Position numbers and translations under genes: made by a program. Shown piece by piece: positions 33,868-45,800 of a stretch of 64,000 bases of DNA (positions are counted from its first letter, which is position 1; every line of letters begins with the position of its first letter). Source of the stretch: Pleodorina starrii (taxonomy: Eukaryota > Chlorophyta > Chlorophyceae > Chlamydomonadales > Volvocaceae); NCBI GenBank assembly GCA_030267565.1, contig BRXU01000012.1, positions 928,501 through 992,500 of the forward strand, given 5' to 3'. The notes beneath the pieces were generated by a model. It saw nothing but the letters and a program-made list of their open reading frames with translations, was not told where the DNA came from and ran no database searches.

Positions 33868-36800
33868 CTACAAATGGTGATATGGGAGGTGGTGGTGGTA
33901 ATGGTGGTGATGGTGGTGCATCAGCCGCCGGTCCGGCTGCGGGTGCTGCTGCTGGTTCAGGCCCACGTGGGACTGCGGGTACGGGTCCAGTGCCCGTGCC
34001 TGCGAGTCGGCTGTTCGTAGGGCGAGCAGGACGGCAGGCGGCAGGCCGGTGACCCGCATGTCGGCACTGGCGTGCTGCGGCTGCGGCTGTGGCGGGAGGC
34101 GGTGCGACCAGCTCGGCGACAGGTCGAGCCGTAATGGTTGCCTCGCGGCACCGTAGGCATTGGAACATCCACGCAGGGTCGCCGGGGCCCCTCCATCATC
34201 GCAGTCGGGGCGCAGCGATGCGTCGGCGATGAAGCCAGCCTGGAGCAGTCGCGGACCCACGGAGGCCCCCCCTGCGGCTGAACGGTCGTCTGCTTGTTTG
34301 TGGGAGCCGCCGTTTGGGCCACCGCCGCCGCCGTGGACGTCGGCGGTATAGACGACGACGGGCGTGGTGGTCGGCCGCGCCGCAAAGATGGCCCGCTGTC
34401 GTCGCTGGTGCCCCGTGAGCAGCTCCTCCGGAGTCGTCTGCGTCGTCAGCCGCAAAACGTCGCCCACCGTCAGATTGGGCGGCAGGCCGGCAGTTAAACC
34501 GCCCTGCCGCCCCGCCTCCGCATACTCCGACTGCAGCAGCGGCAGCTGCTGCTGCTGCGGGTCCTGATCGTACGGTGACGGCACGTGCGCCGCCCCAAGA
34601 GCCCGCTGGGGAGCCGCACCCGCCGACAGCCGCGGCTGCGCCAAGTCAGACCCCGCTGCCTGCCCTGCGCCCATCACCCCCAGCTGATCATGCCTGCTAT
34701 ACTGCCAATCCGAGCTCGGGGCCGCCGGCTTTTCGCTGCCGCTAGGACCGCTGCCGCCACCACCGCCGGGGCCCCAGTTCACGCTATGGTCACTTGGCCG
34801 CGATTGCGGCTCGACGTCCCTCGAGGCCGCCGAATAGCCACCGCCGCCGGCCGTCCGCATGAAGCTGCCGCCGTGCAATACAGCCCTGGCGGCCTGTGCT
34901 GCAGCGCTCTCACGAGCTCGCTCGCCCGCCGCCGTTGCTGTGTCCGCGTCTTCCGGGTGCTCCCGCTCCGTGTGCCGCGCCTCAAAGTATGGCGGCCAAG
35001 CTGCTGCCGCCGCCATCCACGCCGTCAGTCCTTCGCGCCTGGGCCGCAGCGGCTGCTGCGAGCCACCGTACGACCACCGCGCCCCAAAGCCGTCGCCACC
35101 CTCCCCGCCGACGGTGCCCCGGCGCTCCGAATCCGAGTGGTCCACGGCCCCAAAGGACCGCCCCCGGTCCAGCTGCCGCTCCCAGGCGGCCCCTACCGCC
35201 TCCTGCCGCAACAGTGCCGCCATCGCCGGCGTGTCGACACAGCCGTCACGCCAGCCGTACGGCAGCAATCCCTGTGGTAGCGGCGGCGTCACGGCCTGCA
35301 GGTGCGCAAGCTTACCGTTGGGCATCCGAACGCAAACCAGGTTGCCCAGCGGCACCGGCCTACGCCCGACGGCTGCAGCGGGGCCTGCGAAGTAGTGCAA
35401 ACGCGGCGGCGCCGCCGCCGTCTCGTCCTGAAGCCTGTCCGACGCCGCCGTCCGAGCTGGGGCCGCTCCGCTACTATAGTGCATCGCGCGGTCGCCGCCG
35501 CCGGATTGCCGCTCCCGGGGGCCGCCGCATCCCCGGAGTTCCGTCGCCGCCTCCGCCGCTTCCCTGAACTCCGTCACCCCCCTGGGAGGCCTTCCCTCGC
35601 CTCCCAACACCTTAAGCTTCTGCTCCGACGTCGCATGTGCCATTAGGCGCACGAGCTCGACTGCGGTCAGGTTCGGCGGCACAGGCACCACGCCCGCTAG
35701 CGCCACGCCGCCCTGCCCGGAAACAACGTCCGTATGCTGTAGGGGATGGTGCTGCTGCTGCTGCCTCCCCCGAAGGAGCATACGCATCCCCTGCCCCTCG
35801 CACTCCAGCAGCGCCACGCCGAGCGCCGCCACGGGCTCCCGCTGCTCACCGCCCTCCGCGGCCTCCTTGGTCTGCGGCCCCAGGAGCAGCAGCGGCGGGG
35901 CAGGCGCCGCCAGCGCGGGGCCAGGCGCCGGTCCCTGGCCCTCGCCCTCACTCTCCGCCGCCACCGGCCCATCGTTCCCAGGCCCACCGCTGCCGGAAAG
36001 CCGCTCGCCATTGCAGCGGTCGACCTCCAAGTCTTCCCGCCGTTGCCAGCGTTGCTGCTGGTGACGCTGGGCGGTGGCTGCGGTCGCCGTGGCGCTGGGG
36101 TCCAGCAGGCCTTCTTCCTCTTTGCTCTTGCCGCCCGCCTGATACGCCGCCGGCTGTAAAGCTTGCCAGTCGCCGCGCTGACGTTTTGGTCGCTGGCATG
36201 GCTGTTCCTGCGGCGGCGGCGGTGAATGAGGTAGCCGTGTGCCGTACGGCAGCCAGTCGCGCCCCGACTCGACCCGACCGTCGTACGACGAACGCGTCGC
36301 CGTCGCGGCGGCGCCGCCGCCTGATGGCGGCAGACCAGCGCGACTGCCGCCGCCGGGCGCGGGACCGTCGACTGCCGACGCGGGACAACAGCGCGACATC
36401 GCGGAGCGACGCATAAAGCCGCTGGGCAGGCCACTGCCGCCGTTGCCGCAGTCTTCGCTGCCCATCGCAACCGACCCCGGCTGCGAGGTTCCGAGCCACA
36501 GATCCGACTCGTGCTCCGGCTCAATCCCCAGTCCTGTATCGCGCTGCGATGGCAGCCGCGTAAGCTCGCTGCGGCACGGGCCGCCGCCGCCGGCCCCCTG
36601 CGCTGAGCAAGCCGGCCGGCTAGCAGAAGGGTCTCGGGCTGCCGCCGCCGCCACCATTGCGGATGCTGCATGCAGGGAGCGCCCAGACCCGCGCCCCACG
36701 CCCTCCACCTCGACCTCCACCCCACCGAGGCGCCCGACACCGACCGGCGCACCGTCGGCTGGCAGGCTCAGGCGCGATGGGGATTGCGATGGCGAGCGGG

Positions 36801-39059
36801 CAGTGCCACCACGCGACGTGGTGGCGGCCGCCGGCGTGGCCGCTGATGGCACGGTCCGCAGCACCGAGTGGCGCTTCCTTCCGACGGCGTGCTGGGCCGC
36901 CGGCTGGCGGCCGTTTGCCGGTCGGTCGAAGCCGTGGGTCTGCTTGTAGATGCCGCAGGCGTTGCAGACCGTCTCACCCGTCTCGCGGTCCTTGCGCCAT
37001 AACGGCGTCTGCGTGGTGCCGCAGTTGGCGCACAGCAGAGGGCCCTTGTGGTTCCGAGGCGGCCGCGGCGGCGGACACGCGGTGCCGCCGCAGCCTTCGC
37101 CCCCCTGCTGCTCGGAGCTGGGGTCCGAGCCGCCCGAGCTGGGCCGCTGCCGGTCAGTGAGGGGCCTGGCCTTCCTACGCGAGGCGCCCCCGCGCCGGCC
37201 CACTCCCGGTGGCGGCAGCACCGCCGCCGCCGACCTGGTGGCCTGCGGCTGTGGCAACAGTAGCCACTGCACCTGGGACCTGACCGCCGCTGTCGCGCCT
37301 CCGCCCAGCGGCGGTGTGGATGTGTGCGTGGGGCCGCCGGCGCGATAGCGCCGTGAGTCTTCGGCGCTACTCTCACTGTTGAGGCTGTTGTTGTCGTTGT
37401 GGTCAAGCGGCGGCGGCGTCGGTGTCGGCCGCTGCCGCCTTGCCCGTTCGGTGCCGCAGCTGGGCGCCACCTCCCCGAAGCCCGTCATCGCCGCCACGTC
37501 ACCGATCCGTGGCGCCAGCTGCGCCAGTGCGGCCGCCAGGGCGGCCGGCGTCAGGCGGCCGCCGCCGGGCGTCGCCCCCAAGCCCTCAGCCGCCGCCAGC
37601 ATGATGGCCACGGCCGCGGACAAGGGCTTTCCCAGTGCCATGGGCCCGCCGCCGCCGGCGCCGCCGTCACCGCCGCCGCAGAGCTCAAGCTGCTGCTGCT
37701 GCAGTTGCCACAGGGCCTCGAGGCCGCTGGAGGGCTGTGTGGCTAGAGCAAGGCGCTTCAGGCGTGCCGCGGTGGGCTCGGGCAGCCCCCGACCGGCTTG
37801 CGTGCGGGGCCGACGGGGTATGTTCTCGAAGACGGCTGTGCTGGCATCGTCCTGCGGTGTGAGCGGCGGCAACGGTGGCGGCAGGGACGACGGACAGACA
37901 GACACTTTGGGAAGGGCGGGTACAGGCCGAGATCCATGAACGGCAGCAAGGTTCTCATGCGGCACAGAACTTGTAGGAAGGTGATCATGAGGGAACCCAA
38001 CGCATGCGCAAAAAGAGTGGGCCGTGCAGGAAGAACGCATATAAGCATAGGAGGAAACGCCGCAAGCGCCGAACCGGGCAACAAGCGGTACGGCACAGCT
38101 ACACCGTCCCTCACTTCGCATCCCACGGCCTTCCCAAACCCAAACCAGGCCCGCAACCCATTCGCGGCTCTCACTTGCTGCTGCTGCTGCGCAGCCCGGT
38201 CGCCGTCACAGCTCAGCGAGCGGAACGAGATGCCCGGACCCGCGGTGGCCGGTGTCACGAACACGCCATCTCCCACGTCCACCATGCTCGAATCGACTTG
38301 AATCTCCTGCAGGAGCTCCACATCCGCCAGAAGGGCCTCCTCACCGAGGCCGCCACCGTTGCGCGCCGTCAGGTCGTCGAAGCCTGCGTCACTGCGGCCG
38401 CCGTGAGCCCCCACGTCGGAGACCAGAATACCCAGACCTGGGCCCGAAGATGGGATAAGAGGATCGCTGCCCCCGGCCGCGCCGTCGGCCCCCCCCGCCG
38501 CGGTCAGGCGCGCGGTGATGGCGTTGGGGTCATGGCGCATGCGTAGCAACACCGCCGCGATGGTGCTGACGTTCACAGTGACGTCGAGCTGGGCGTGTTC
38601 ACTGGGCTGCTGGTGCTGCTGCTGCTCCTTTAGCCCCCACGACTGCTGTTGCCGCTCCTGTAGCTGCCATTGTGACTGGAATTGGTGGTGGTTGTACGCA
38701 GATGCTGGGCTAGCGACCGGCGGCTCCACCGCTGGCTGCGCGCTGGGTGACGCCGATGGCTGCTGCTGGGCGGTGCACTGAGAGGTTGCCGACCCGGTGA
38801 CTCTGGGCAGGGCGGGGTCGGCAATCAGCGAGTGGATGGTTGTGGCGGACTCTGCAGCGTAGCGGCGGGCCACCTGCGGCAGCTGCATCTCTTGTTGCAC
38901 GACCATGTCCTCCGCGGGAAGTCTCCCGCACGGCAGTTGGTTACTGACTGCCAGGCACGCGCGCTTGAAAGGGCGATCCTGGCTAGAGTCGAAAGCGGGC
39001 CGCGACAGGCTGATGTCGGCGTGCATAATAGGAGGGCTTTGGGCGTCCGAGACCTGCAT
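33868..39059 (-). CDS. Large GATA-type zinc-finger transcription factor
   Basis: Two exons: 39059-38175 (ATG at 39059, 295 residues) and 37851-33868, joined in frame QQQQQ|DDAST across a GT-AG intron, giving about 1,622 residues. A single GATA finger begins near residue 569: CANC, 18 residues, CNAC, with [19 protein letters not shown], so CX2C-X18-CX2C, followed by a basic stretch (GRKRHSVLR). It is expected to bind GATA-core DNA in the nucleus. The rest is low complexity: Gln runs, Gly/Ser/Pro-rich linkers and a C-terminal His cluster ([17 protein letters not shown]). Two related helices lie outside the finger, [20 protein letters not shown] and [20 protein letters not shown]. No TGTAA was found near the stop, so a further 3' exon is possible. 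Regulatory target unknown. Confidence 0.85.
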
Positions 39060-39762
39060 GAAGCTGTCAGTGGAGGCGGCTTGTGGTCGGTGCAGGTTGC
39101 ATCAGCTCCCGTGCATTATGCAAAGGTCTGATACGTATAACCAACTAAGATTGTGCCTGCTCTCGTACCTGAAAGACGAAGAGTCCTGACCAAATGATGG
39201 CACTGCTGCAACTGAACCTATATCTTTCATCTTCGATGCGATTTTGCCTCAGCTCATGTGCCAACCCATAGGCCAGAACCGAGGCTAACTTCGGGTCAAC
39301 CTGAAGACGTTACACGGCAAAGGCACAGCGCGCAGCTGCTCAACAATGTGTTTTCAATCTTTTGTCCAGGACACACTTGCCCAACTGGCCATGTACGCTC
39401 TGTCAGGTGGGCCATCAGTTCAAGGCGCGGCTTACTTGAAATCGCTCACCTATTGCGACTGTGAAGAAGTACCGGGCTGGGCTGAGGACGATTCAAGGCC
39501 GCGCAGGACCCTTAGCATGTGGCGTCGACCAAATTGGGGCGCCGTTGTGTGGCAGGTCATCCAAACCACGTGAGCGTGAAGCAATGCTGGTCATCTCGTG
39601 AGCTCTATGCCAGTTACACCCGAGACCGCCGTCCCAAGCCTGATTTATCATAAGCTAAAACTTCGGGCGCTCAGTGCAGACCCCTTTGCAAGAAGGTGAA
39701 ATCACTGTGCTCCTAGCAGTACGTGAAAGCTTCTGGAGTATGTCCGAAACTTATTTTTTCCA
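39060..39762. promoter_or_regulatory. Presumed upstream region of the GATA gene
   Basis: No open frame or domain was recognised. It should hold the promoter and 5' UTR of the GATA gene, which reads away to the left. No core promoter motif could be fixed. Confidence 0.35.
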
Positions 39763-40245
39763 TTGAGTCGCTTGCTAGTTTGACCTGACAATTATAAGAG
39801 GCGCCTACCCGCCTAACATCGCTAACAAACGCCGCTTCCACACAGAGCCCCGAAACCACTTTAGTTAGCGCCAAATCAAATCCCATTTTTCATCTCGTTT
39901 GTGTTGTGGGTGCTGAAATTGAGAAGGGAGGTCATTATGCAAGTTGCGGCCGAGCTGCTGCCCGTTCTTATGCACATGTTGGCGTTTTACGCGCATGGTT
40001 GTCCAGTCGTCGGGCAGCCTCTCAAGGGCTGCTCCATAGTTGCAGTTTCCCATTGATGAGAATTGGAAGGCTTGTTCATGCCAGGCAGAGGCGGCTGGTT
40101 GGGGTTTCTGGCTGCGGGCGAGAAAGTCAACGCGTTCGCCGGCGAACGACGGGAAGTGTAAACCAGAGGGGCAGAGGTAGTTAGAAGACCAGGAGCTATC
40201 AAATTTATATGAAGAAAATTATTCGCGCTCAAATATCATGATTTG
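39763..40245 (+). repeat. Dispersed repeat, copy 2
   Basis: Inverted relative to the copy at 14437-14935 and similar along its whole length with indels. Shared landmarks in order: TGAGTCGCTTG, AGGCGCCTA, CCGCTTCCAC, GAAACCACTTT, GTTCTTATGCACATGTTGGC, GAGGCGGCTGGTTGGGGTT, CAACGCGTTCGCCGGCGA, AGGAGCTATCA. Similarity ends near the ATTCGCGCTCAAA phrase. No target duplication could be verified by eye. Confidence 0.6.
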
Positions 40246-40449
40246 TTATATTAATCGGCAGGTCCGAAGTCCGGCCGGCGGTCTGGGCATTACGTTCTTC
40301 GCAGTCTCTTCGCCTTCGCGCTACCATTCTTCTCAACAGAATAATGTTCTTTAATATGTAATGAAGTGCGCGAAAAAGTACGTTGAAAGCCTCGGGACGC
40401 CCCGAGCTCGCGAGCTGCTCTCACTTTAAATCGCTAACTCAGCCTAACT

Positions 40450-41250
40450 CAGAAACACGCAAACGGAAGCGGAGTAGGGCCCGATAGTGCGCGGGGAGTA
40501 TGTGCTCCTTGTACAGCTAAGGAGGCCCCATCGCCCATCCAAATGCTTGTCGCTGCACATCTTCGCACAAGGCTTTCTGTCGTCTGAGATAAAGTCTCTC
40601 GAGTCAGCTCGGATTTACCTTCCCAGTCATCGTTCAAAAAGCCCTTGAGGGTGTCCATCAAAGCCTCAACATCAAGCTTGCAAGCCGCGTAACGCCGTAC
40701 ACGCACATCAACTGGGACCTACTACCGCTTCCTCGTCCCAAATCTACCAGGACCTACCTTAGGTGATGAAGGACCCGGAACACCTTTGAACCCCAACCGT
40801 CGCTCTGCAAATTCGTTTCCAGCGCCGTACGAATCTCCTGATGGAAGGAGCTATGATAAATGCTACTGGTGGCAAACCTCCGCCAGGCCGATCCAAAACG
40901 GAAAACAGACTCCGCACAATACACTCCCTAAGTGAAAGCTGGAGGCGGGGTACAGATGCGCCCACCAACTGCTTCACAAACCAAATTTGGAGCTTGACCA
41001 CTCGGTCTCGCAGGGTCTCCCACAGCAACTTCAATTAAAGAAAAACGCGCGCTGGGGATCATTAGCTGGACAATCCTTATCTCGTATCGCCAGAACCAGA
41101 TCCGCGCCCCACACCTGCGACCCATACGACAGAATGGAGCGCACATGCGCATTAAAGCATTTCATGCCTACGCTGGGTAGCAGCAGCCCCTGCCGACGTG
41201 GCTTGCTGCGCAGGGCAAACAGGGCCCTTTGACCAGCGGAGAACAGTCCA
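40450..41250 (-). mobile_element. LINE ORF2 fragment (post-RT region), decayed
   Basis: Near 41180-41100 the - strand reads MKCFNAHVRSILSYGSQVWG, the conserved post-reverse-transcriptase motif of L1-type ORF2 (VRSVLLYGSEVW-like). Further on, with frameshifts, it reads WKRICRATVGVQRCSG and then MDTLKGFLNDDWEGKSELTR to about 40450. Stops and frameshifts make it non-functional. No endonuclease or RT core is attached. Confidence 0.65.
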
Positions 41251-41559
41251 TCCGTGCAAGATGCAAACGCTGCGTTTGGTCCGAAATGCAGTCCAAAATG
41301 GTCCGAGGTACTGCGCGCGCGAGAAAGCGTGTGATCAAGTAGATCGTGAATTGCGATGGTCGCGGCTTAGGGAGCGGGGGGCCTCTCGCCTCTCGAATTA
41401 GATGCTCTCGGCTAGCCGGGGCCTTCGGCTAGCCGGGGCCGGGATCGGGAGCTTCGCGAGCCGGGGCGTATCTGCTACGTATCAGATCTACTTGCTACGC
41501 TGGCAGGAGACTAGCAGGGGGCCCTGCCAAGGCGGTTTTAGGGCTGCTAGTATCCCAAG

Positions 41560-42160
41560 CGGAGTGAGTGTGCGAGTGTGGATTTGAGTGTGAGAGTGTG
41601 AGTGCGAGGGTGGGAATGTGAGAGTGTTGAGTGAGTGTGTGAGTGTGAGAATGTAAGTGGGAGAGAGCGAGTGTGAGAGTGAGGGTCTGAGTGTGAGTGT
41701 GTGGGGTGTGTGTGGGGGTGCGAATGTGCGGGTGTGTGTGTACGGGTGTGGGTGTGGGTGGGGATATGTGGGTGTGGATGGGGATGTGTGGGTGTGGGTC
41801 TGGATGTGGGTGTGGGTGACTGGGTGTGGGCGACCGGGTGTGGATGTGTGCGTGCGTATGTGTGCGATTGCGTGTGTGTTTGCGTGTGCGATTCCATGAA
41901 TGTGCGTGCGTGAGCGTGTGTGTGAGCGTGTGTGCACGCGCGCGTGTACAGGCGTGTGCACGTGCGTCTGTGTGTGTGTGTGTGTGTGTGTGTCGTTACA
42001 GTATCTGACCGGGCCCTGACGCTGGCCAGGGGCTGCTAACCCAGCCCCGACGGAAAGACCGCCTAAGCACTCTCCCCCTTGCGGTGGGAGAAGGGCGTGA
42101 GGGGCCGCTACCCCCTCCTGCTCGACGCAGTGTGTGTGTGTGTGTGTGTGTATCTGTCTG
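41560..42160 (-). repeat. TG-rich satellite and LINE 3' end between two TG runs
   Basis: 41560-41995 is a GTGTGAGTGTG-type satellite grading into pure TG. 41996-42128 is unique GC-rich sequence whose - strand ends GGTCAGATACTGTAACGACA followed by CA repeats, the same TGTAAC-plus-CA tail form as the other LINE ends but a different 3' UTR family. A second pure TG run lies at 42130-42152. Open frames through this stretch are artefacts of the repeat. Confidence 0.6.
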
Positions 42161-42854
42161 TGCACCACCCACACGTATCCACCACCACCCTGCCCGGCCC
42201 CCACGCTGCACCGCTCTGCTATGCTATACACAACGGCCTTCCACTACGCCCCCTACCCCATCCCCCTTTCTTCCCTCCCCCATCCACCTCAACGGACGTG
42301 GCCCACACTTTCACGCAATCCTGCAACGCCAGTGGACCACCGGCTCGGGCCTGCTGTGTTGTTTCGTGAACCTGGCCATCCGCACCGAACTCCCACCCGG
42401 CATACATGCAGGATACCGTTTTGACTAAAGCGCCCGTCACTGACGCCACCTGCCAGGTCCTAATCCACGCAATTGTGCGTATTACGCTGCCTGCGATCTG
42501 GTTTGCCAGACTTGCTTACGTCGGCCTGTACGCCTCTGTCAACTCGTTTGTACGAGGTCGCCGTAGCGCAAAGGGCGGGCGGAGGTGCGCCGATATAGCA
42601 AGTGTCGCGCTGAATGGATTGAAATGCCTTACAGGCGGACTTGTGAGCCGCAATAGGCACTGCAGCCTGCAAGCGCTGGTTATAGGTGCAGCACGGACAC
42701 AGGATTGCCAGACTTATTCAAGGTTTTCTCCTCAATAAATTTTCGTTAGGCCTTATTATAGATCTCATTCGGGCTGATAGCAGGTAGCGCTGCAGTTGCG
42801 GCCCCTGGCGCGAACAACGGCGAACGGTGAACATCGCTGCCTGGTCTACGCAAA
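42161..42854. other. Upstream of the CAP gene, nothing assignable
   Basis: A + strand stretch at about 42297-42428 (FHAILQRQWTTGSGLLCC) is open but short. The rest has no recognisable gene. The promoter of the CAP-domain gene should lie at the right end. Confidence 0.35.
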
Positions 42855-45800
42855 ATGGCACGAGGAGCTGCAACTATGAAGGCGTACTTGATTATTGCTA
42901 TGGCCTTGCTCGTGATGGCGGATGTGTCGAATGTTCAAAGTGAGTAAAAGGTTACCGTATAGAGTTTGGTATTGACTGATCGTGCATTCTCTAGTGGACG
43001 ATAATCGACACGAACGAGTTTCTTGCATTTTATATCTGCACTTGGAATTGAATGCGGTGTGCATTCGGCTTGCCGTAGTGACTCGGTGCTCGGCGCGTTT
43101 CGGCAGGCGGCCATCGGGGTCTGCTCCAGGAGGCGCCGACCTTAGAAGCGATCGAGTTCTTGTCGGAGGGCGGAAGAAGTGCCATTGCAGGAGGGGAACT
43201 GGCAGCACGCAGAGGAAAGCTGGGCAGGCCCCGACCACCACCACAGGCACTCAAGCCCCCCAAGCCCCTTAAGTCCATCAAGGAGCCCTCACCCCCCAGG
43301 AGGCCGCCAAAGCCCCCAAAGCTGCCCCGCATGCCGCCTTTCCCGTTGGATCCACCTCCTCCACCCCCGCCCCCACCGCCACCCCCCAGCCCACTGCCCT
43401 GGACACCCCCTCAGCCGCTGCCAAGGCAGTCCCCAGTCTTACCTCATCGGCCGCCACTGCCTCAACCCCCACCGCAGCCCCTTACTCCCCGCAAACCCGC
43501 ACCCCCACCGCCTCCAACCCCTCCGCCGCCGCCGCCAGCCTCAGTACCGCCATCCCCTCTGTCGGCCAGCCCGAGGGCTCCTAGGTCCCCGCCACGGTTA
43601 TCACCTTGGCTGCAGAGCCCTCTCGTGCAGCCCATCCGATTAGACCCTTCGTCGAGTCCACCCTCACCGTCAGCATCGCCACAGCCTTCGCCACCGCAAC
43701 CGCCACCGCAGCCACCACCGCAGCCACCACCGCAACCACCACCGCAGCCACCACCGCAGCCACCGCCGAAGCCACCACCGCAGCCACCACCGCAGCCACC
43801 ACCGCAGCCACCACCGCAACCACCACCGCAGCCACCACCGCAGCCACCACCGCAACCACCACCGCAGCCACCACCGCAGCCACCACCGCAGCCACCACCA
43901 CAACCACCACCGCAACCACCACCGCAGCCACCACCGCAGCCACCACCGCAGCCACCACCGCAGCCACCACCGCAGCCACCACCGCAACCACCACCGCAAC
44001 CACCACCGCAGCCACCACCGCAGCCACCACCGCAGCCACCACCGCAGCCACCACTGCAGCCACCGCCGAAGCCACCACCGAAGCCACCACCGCAACCACC
44101 ACCGCAACCACCGCCGCAACCACCACCGCCGAAGCCACCACCGCAACCACCGCCGAAGCCACCACCGCAACCACCACCGCAACCACCGCCGAAGCCACCA
44201 CCGAAGCCACCACCGAAGCCACTACTGAAACCACCACCATCATTGCTGCTACCCCCACCGCCGCGCCCATTTCCATCGCCATACCCGCCCCTCATTACCC
44301 TGCCATCACCTTACAAGCCGGGGAGGCCACTCCGCTCGCCTCTCATGTCACCGTCATCGCCACCGCCACCGCCACCACCGCTTTATTTTCTCTTCCCGCT
44401 ATCGCTGTGGCGACCGGGACAGCTTCAATCTCCTCGTCCGCCTCCACCACCACAGCCTTCGCCACCACTGCCACTGTCGCGGCCACCACCACCAGGCCCT
44501 CCGCCGCTGCCAACACGGTTGCCCCCTTCCCCGCCGCCACCATCCATTTCCAAGCCGTCACCACCCCCTCCGCCGCCGCCGTCACCACCTCCCCCACCGC
44601 CCTCGTCCCCTCCGCCGCCTACCACCTTACCATCATTACTGAAGCCCCCACTGCCACCACCGCCTTCCTTATTGCCACCACGGTCGTCCCGACGGTCACC
44701 ACCCCTATCGCCGCGCCTGCCACCCCGATCACCACTGCCCCCACCGCCGCCCCCGCCGCTGCTGCAGCCCCCGCCGCCCTCAACCCTCCGGCCGCCGCCG
44801 CCGCCACCGCCCCTGACCATTCGCCCGCCGCCACAGCCCCGGCCCTCGCCGCCATTGCCCCAGCCGCCGCCTTTGCCAGCGCCGCGCCCACCGTCCCCCA
44901 CCCAGGGCCCGCCCCCACCGGCGCTCGCTCCCTGGTTGTGGCCGCCACCGCCACCGCAGCCTCTGCCGCTGCCCCGGCTGCCACCGCCTGCGTCGCCGCC
45001 GGCATCACCGCCGGCGTCGCCGCCGGCATCACCGCCGGCGTCGCCGCCGCCGCGCTTTCCACCGCCGCCCCCGCCTGCCCAAATTGATGACGGTTATGTG
45101 ACCCAGGTTTTTTCAGACCAAGTGGCTGGAGGCGGGGATCTTTTGGGTGGTAAGTACGGCAGTGGGGTCATTGTTGCGGTACCGTGTTTGCTATCCGGGG
45201 GCCTCATCAGCCCGCCCACCCCTCCAGCCGCGCCTCTGCTTCGCTCGACCCACTGCTCTGCGCCTGTAATGGCTCGGTCCACGCAGTGGGCTGATCAGCG
45301 CGCTTCACATGCTTTCTCTCACCTTCTGATCCATCCGCCCCCACCTACCCGCCAGACATTTCAGATTGTCTTCTCCACCAAGATGTATACATAGAGTAGT
45401 GTGCACATACTCTCACATACACACGCAGGCACCAACTGCCCTGACGCCCAGGACACGCTGGACCAGACCAACCTTTACCGGCTGATCCACCAAGCTCCCC
45501 CCTTGGAGTGGAGCGTGCCCTTGGCCGCTGGTGCCCAGGAGTATGCTGACTATCTGGCTGCCCGGGGCTGCGCACTTGACCACTCTACGGACCATGAGTT
45601 CGGGGAGAACCTGATGCAGGTGGCTGACTGGAATGGACTGGCCGGGTGGGGTCACTGACCGAGGCCGGGTGGGGGTTGGTTGGAGGGTGGTGGTGCATAT
45701 GCAGCAGAGAACCAAAAGCCTCGAGCAGTGTACGGGGATCGAGGGAGGGATACAAGGGGTCGGGGAGATCCTCATGCAGGAAACCGGGGGTTGGGGGAGG

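Noticed and set aside
33152..33880. 242-residue + strand frame
   Set aside because: Shadow of GC-rich, Ala/Gln-codon-rich sequence on the other strand; no start context or domain.
37852..38121. N-terminal 90 residues of the 1,417-residue - strand frame
   Set aside because: They lie in the intron; splicing 38175 to 37851 joins exon 1 to DDASTAVF in frame with good GT-AG borders.
41488..42231. His/Thr-rich 247-residue - strand frame
   Set aside because: It is a translation of the TG/CA satellite.
43606..45087. 493-residue Thr/Ala + strand frame and Gly/Cys, Val/Ala and Trp/Leu - strand frames over the Pro-rich exon
   Set aside because: They are shadows of the PPPQ repeat. Only the Pro frame joins the signal peptide and CAP exons in phase.
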